Below, one piece after another: positions 5,338 through 5,622 of a stretch of DNA of 5,622 nt. The translations under genes and the position numbers were made by a program. Within the stretch, counting starts at the first letter, position 1. Each line of letters opens with the position of its first letter. The notes beneath the pieces were generated by a model. It was not told where the DNA came from and did no database searches. It was given only the letters and a program-made list of their open reading frames with translations. This DNA is from an uncultured Eubacteriales bacterium (GTDB lineage Bacteria > Bacillota_A > Clostridia > Oscillospirales > Oscillospiraceae), in the NCBI GenBank assembly GCA_949451265.1, contig CASTQR010000112.1, positions 1-5,622 of the forward strand, in the 5' to 3' direction.

Positions 5338-5622
5338 TTAAACCACCTGTTTTCCGTGGAAGAACACGGCTTTCAGCTCCAGATCCGGGCCCAGCACGGC
5401 CACGTTGGCCCGCTTGCCCGCCTCCAGGCTGCCCACCCGGTCAAAGATGCCGATGGCCTTGGCGGGGTTCACCGCCGCCGCCCGCACCGCGTCCGCCAGG
5501 GGGATGCCGAAGGAGACGGCGGTCTTCATGCACGCCATCAGATCGGTCACCGACCCGGCGATGGTGCCGTCCGCCAGGGTGGCCAGGGGGCCCTTCACGA
5601 TGACGTTCTGGCCGCCCAGGTC
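5338..5622 (-). CDS. nagA: N-acetylglucosamine-6-phosphate deacetylase, C-terminal part
   Basis: Only the last 94 residues and the TAA are inside the window; the 5' end lies beyond the right edge. The visible piece begins DLGGQNVIVKGPL, continues LADGTIAGS (16-24 of the piece) and NPAKAIGI (52-59), and ends with GSLEAGKRANVAVLG (64-78), the closing beta-strand signature of amidohydrolase-fold NagA; the KxAN form there is typical of NagA. The enzyme removes the acetyl group from GlcNAc-6-phosphate in the cytoplasm, feeding glucosamine-6-phosphate to NagB, in amino-sugar use and peptidoglycan recycling. The metal-binding and catalytic residues are mostly upstream and cannot be checked. The GTG at 5598 is an internal valine, not a start, because the frame continues upstream with family-like sequence. 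The gene converges on the DUF4830 gene with about 54 bp between stops. Confidence 0.88.
   Translation of the reverse strand, partial: DLGGQNVIVKGPLATLADGTIAGSVTDLMACMKTAVSFGIPLADAVRAAAVNPAKAIGIFDRVGSLEAGKRANVAVLGPDLELKAVFFHGKQVV

Overview
This is a GC-rich window with long open frames, strong GGAGG-type ribosome binding sites and textbook sigma-A promoters. The protein families fit a high-GC anaerobic Firmicute of the Clostridia, most likely Oscillospiraceae/Ruminococcaceae. That placement is inferred from protein style and gene order; no rRNA or other marker gene is present.

Layout, with most genes on the minus strand and so read from right to left. (a) 5338-5622: the C-terminal end of nagA (N-acetylglucosamine-6-phosphate deacetylase), cut by the window edge. 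(b) 4753-5283, plus strand: a small membrane-anchored DUF4830 protein with its own strong terminator; it converges on nagA. (c) 3967-4668: an RsuA-type 16S rRNA pseudouridine synthase, divergent from the DUF4830 gene. (d) 2671-3762: a PucR/CdaR-like helix-turn-helix regulator with a near-consensus promoter, a leader of about 125 nt carrying a long imperfect hairpin, and its own terminator. (e) 2496 down to 1: a perfect-consensus promoter followed by ftsE, ftsX and a coiled-coil M23 peptidase whose catalytic domain lies beyond the left edge.

The core of the window is the FtsEX-peptidoglycan hydrolase module. FtsE (ATPase) and FtsX (membrane subunit) overlap by 4 nt. Next comes a PcsB/CwlO/EnvC-like coiled-coil peptidase, the kind of partner that FtsEX activates outside the membrane. 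The PucR-like regulator lies directly upstream but is transcriptionally separate, which makes it a candidate, unproven, regulator of the module. nagA (amino-sugar catabolism and wall recycling) adds a loose cell-wall theme.

I see no CRISPR array, insertion sequence, prophage gene, tRNA or rRNA. No wholly new system is evident. The least explained parts are regulatory: the 61-nt inverted repeat in the regulator's leader, the dyad over its promoter, and the palindrome between rsuA and the DUF4830 gene. No gene-free stretch exceeds about 205 bases.
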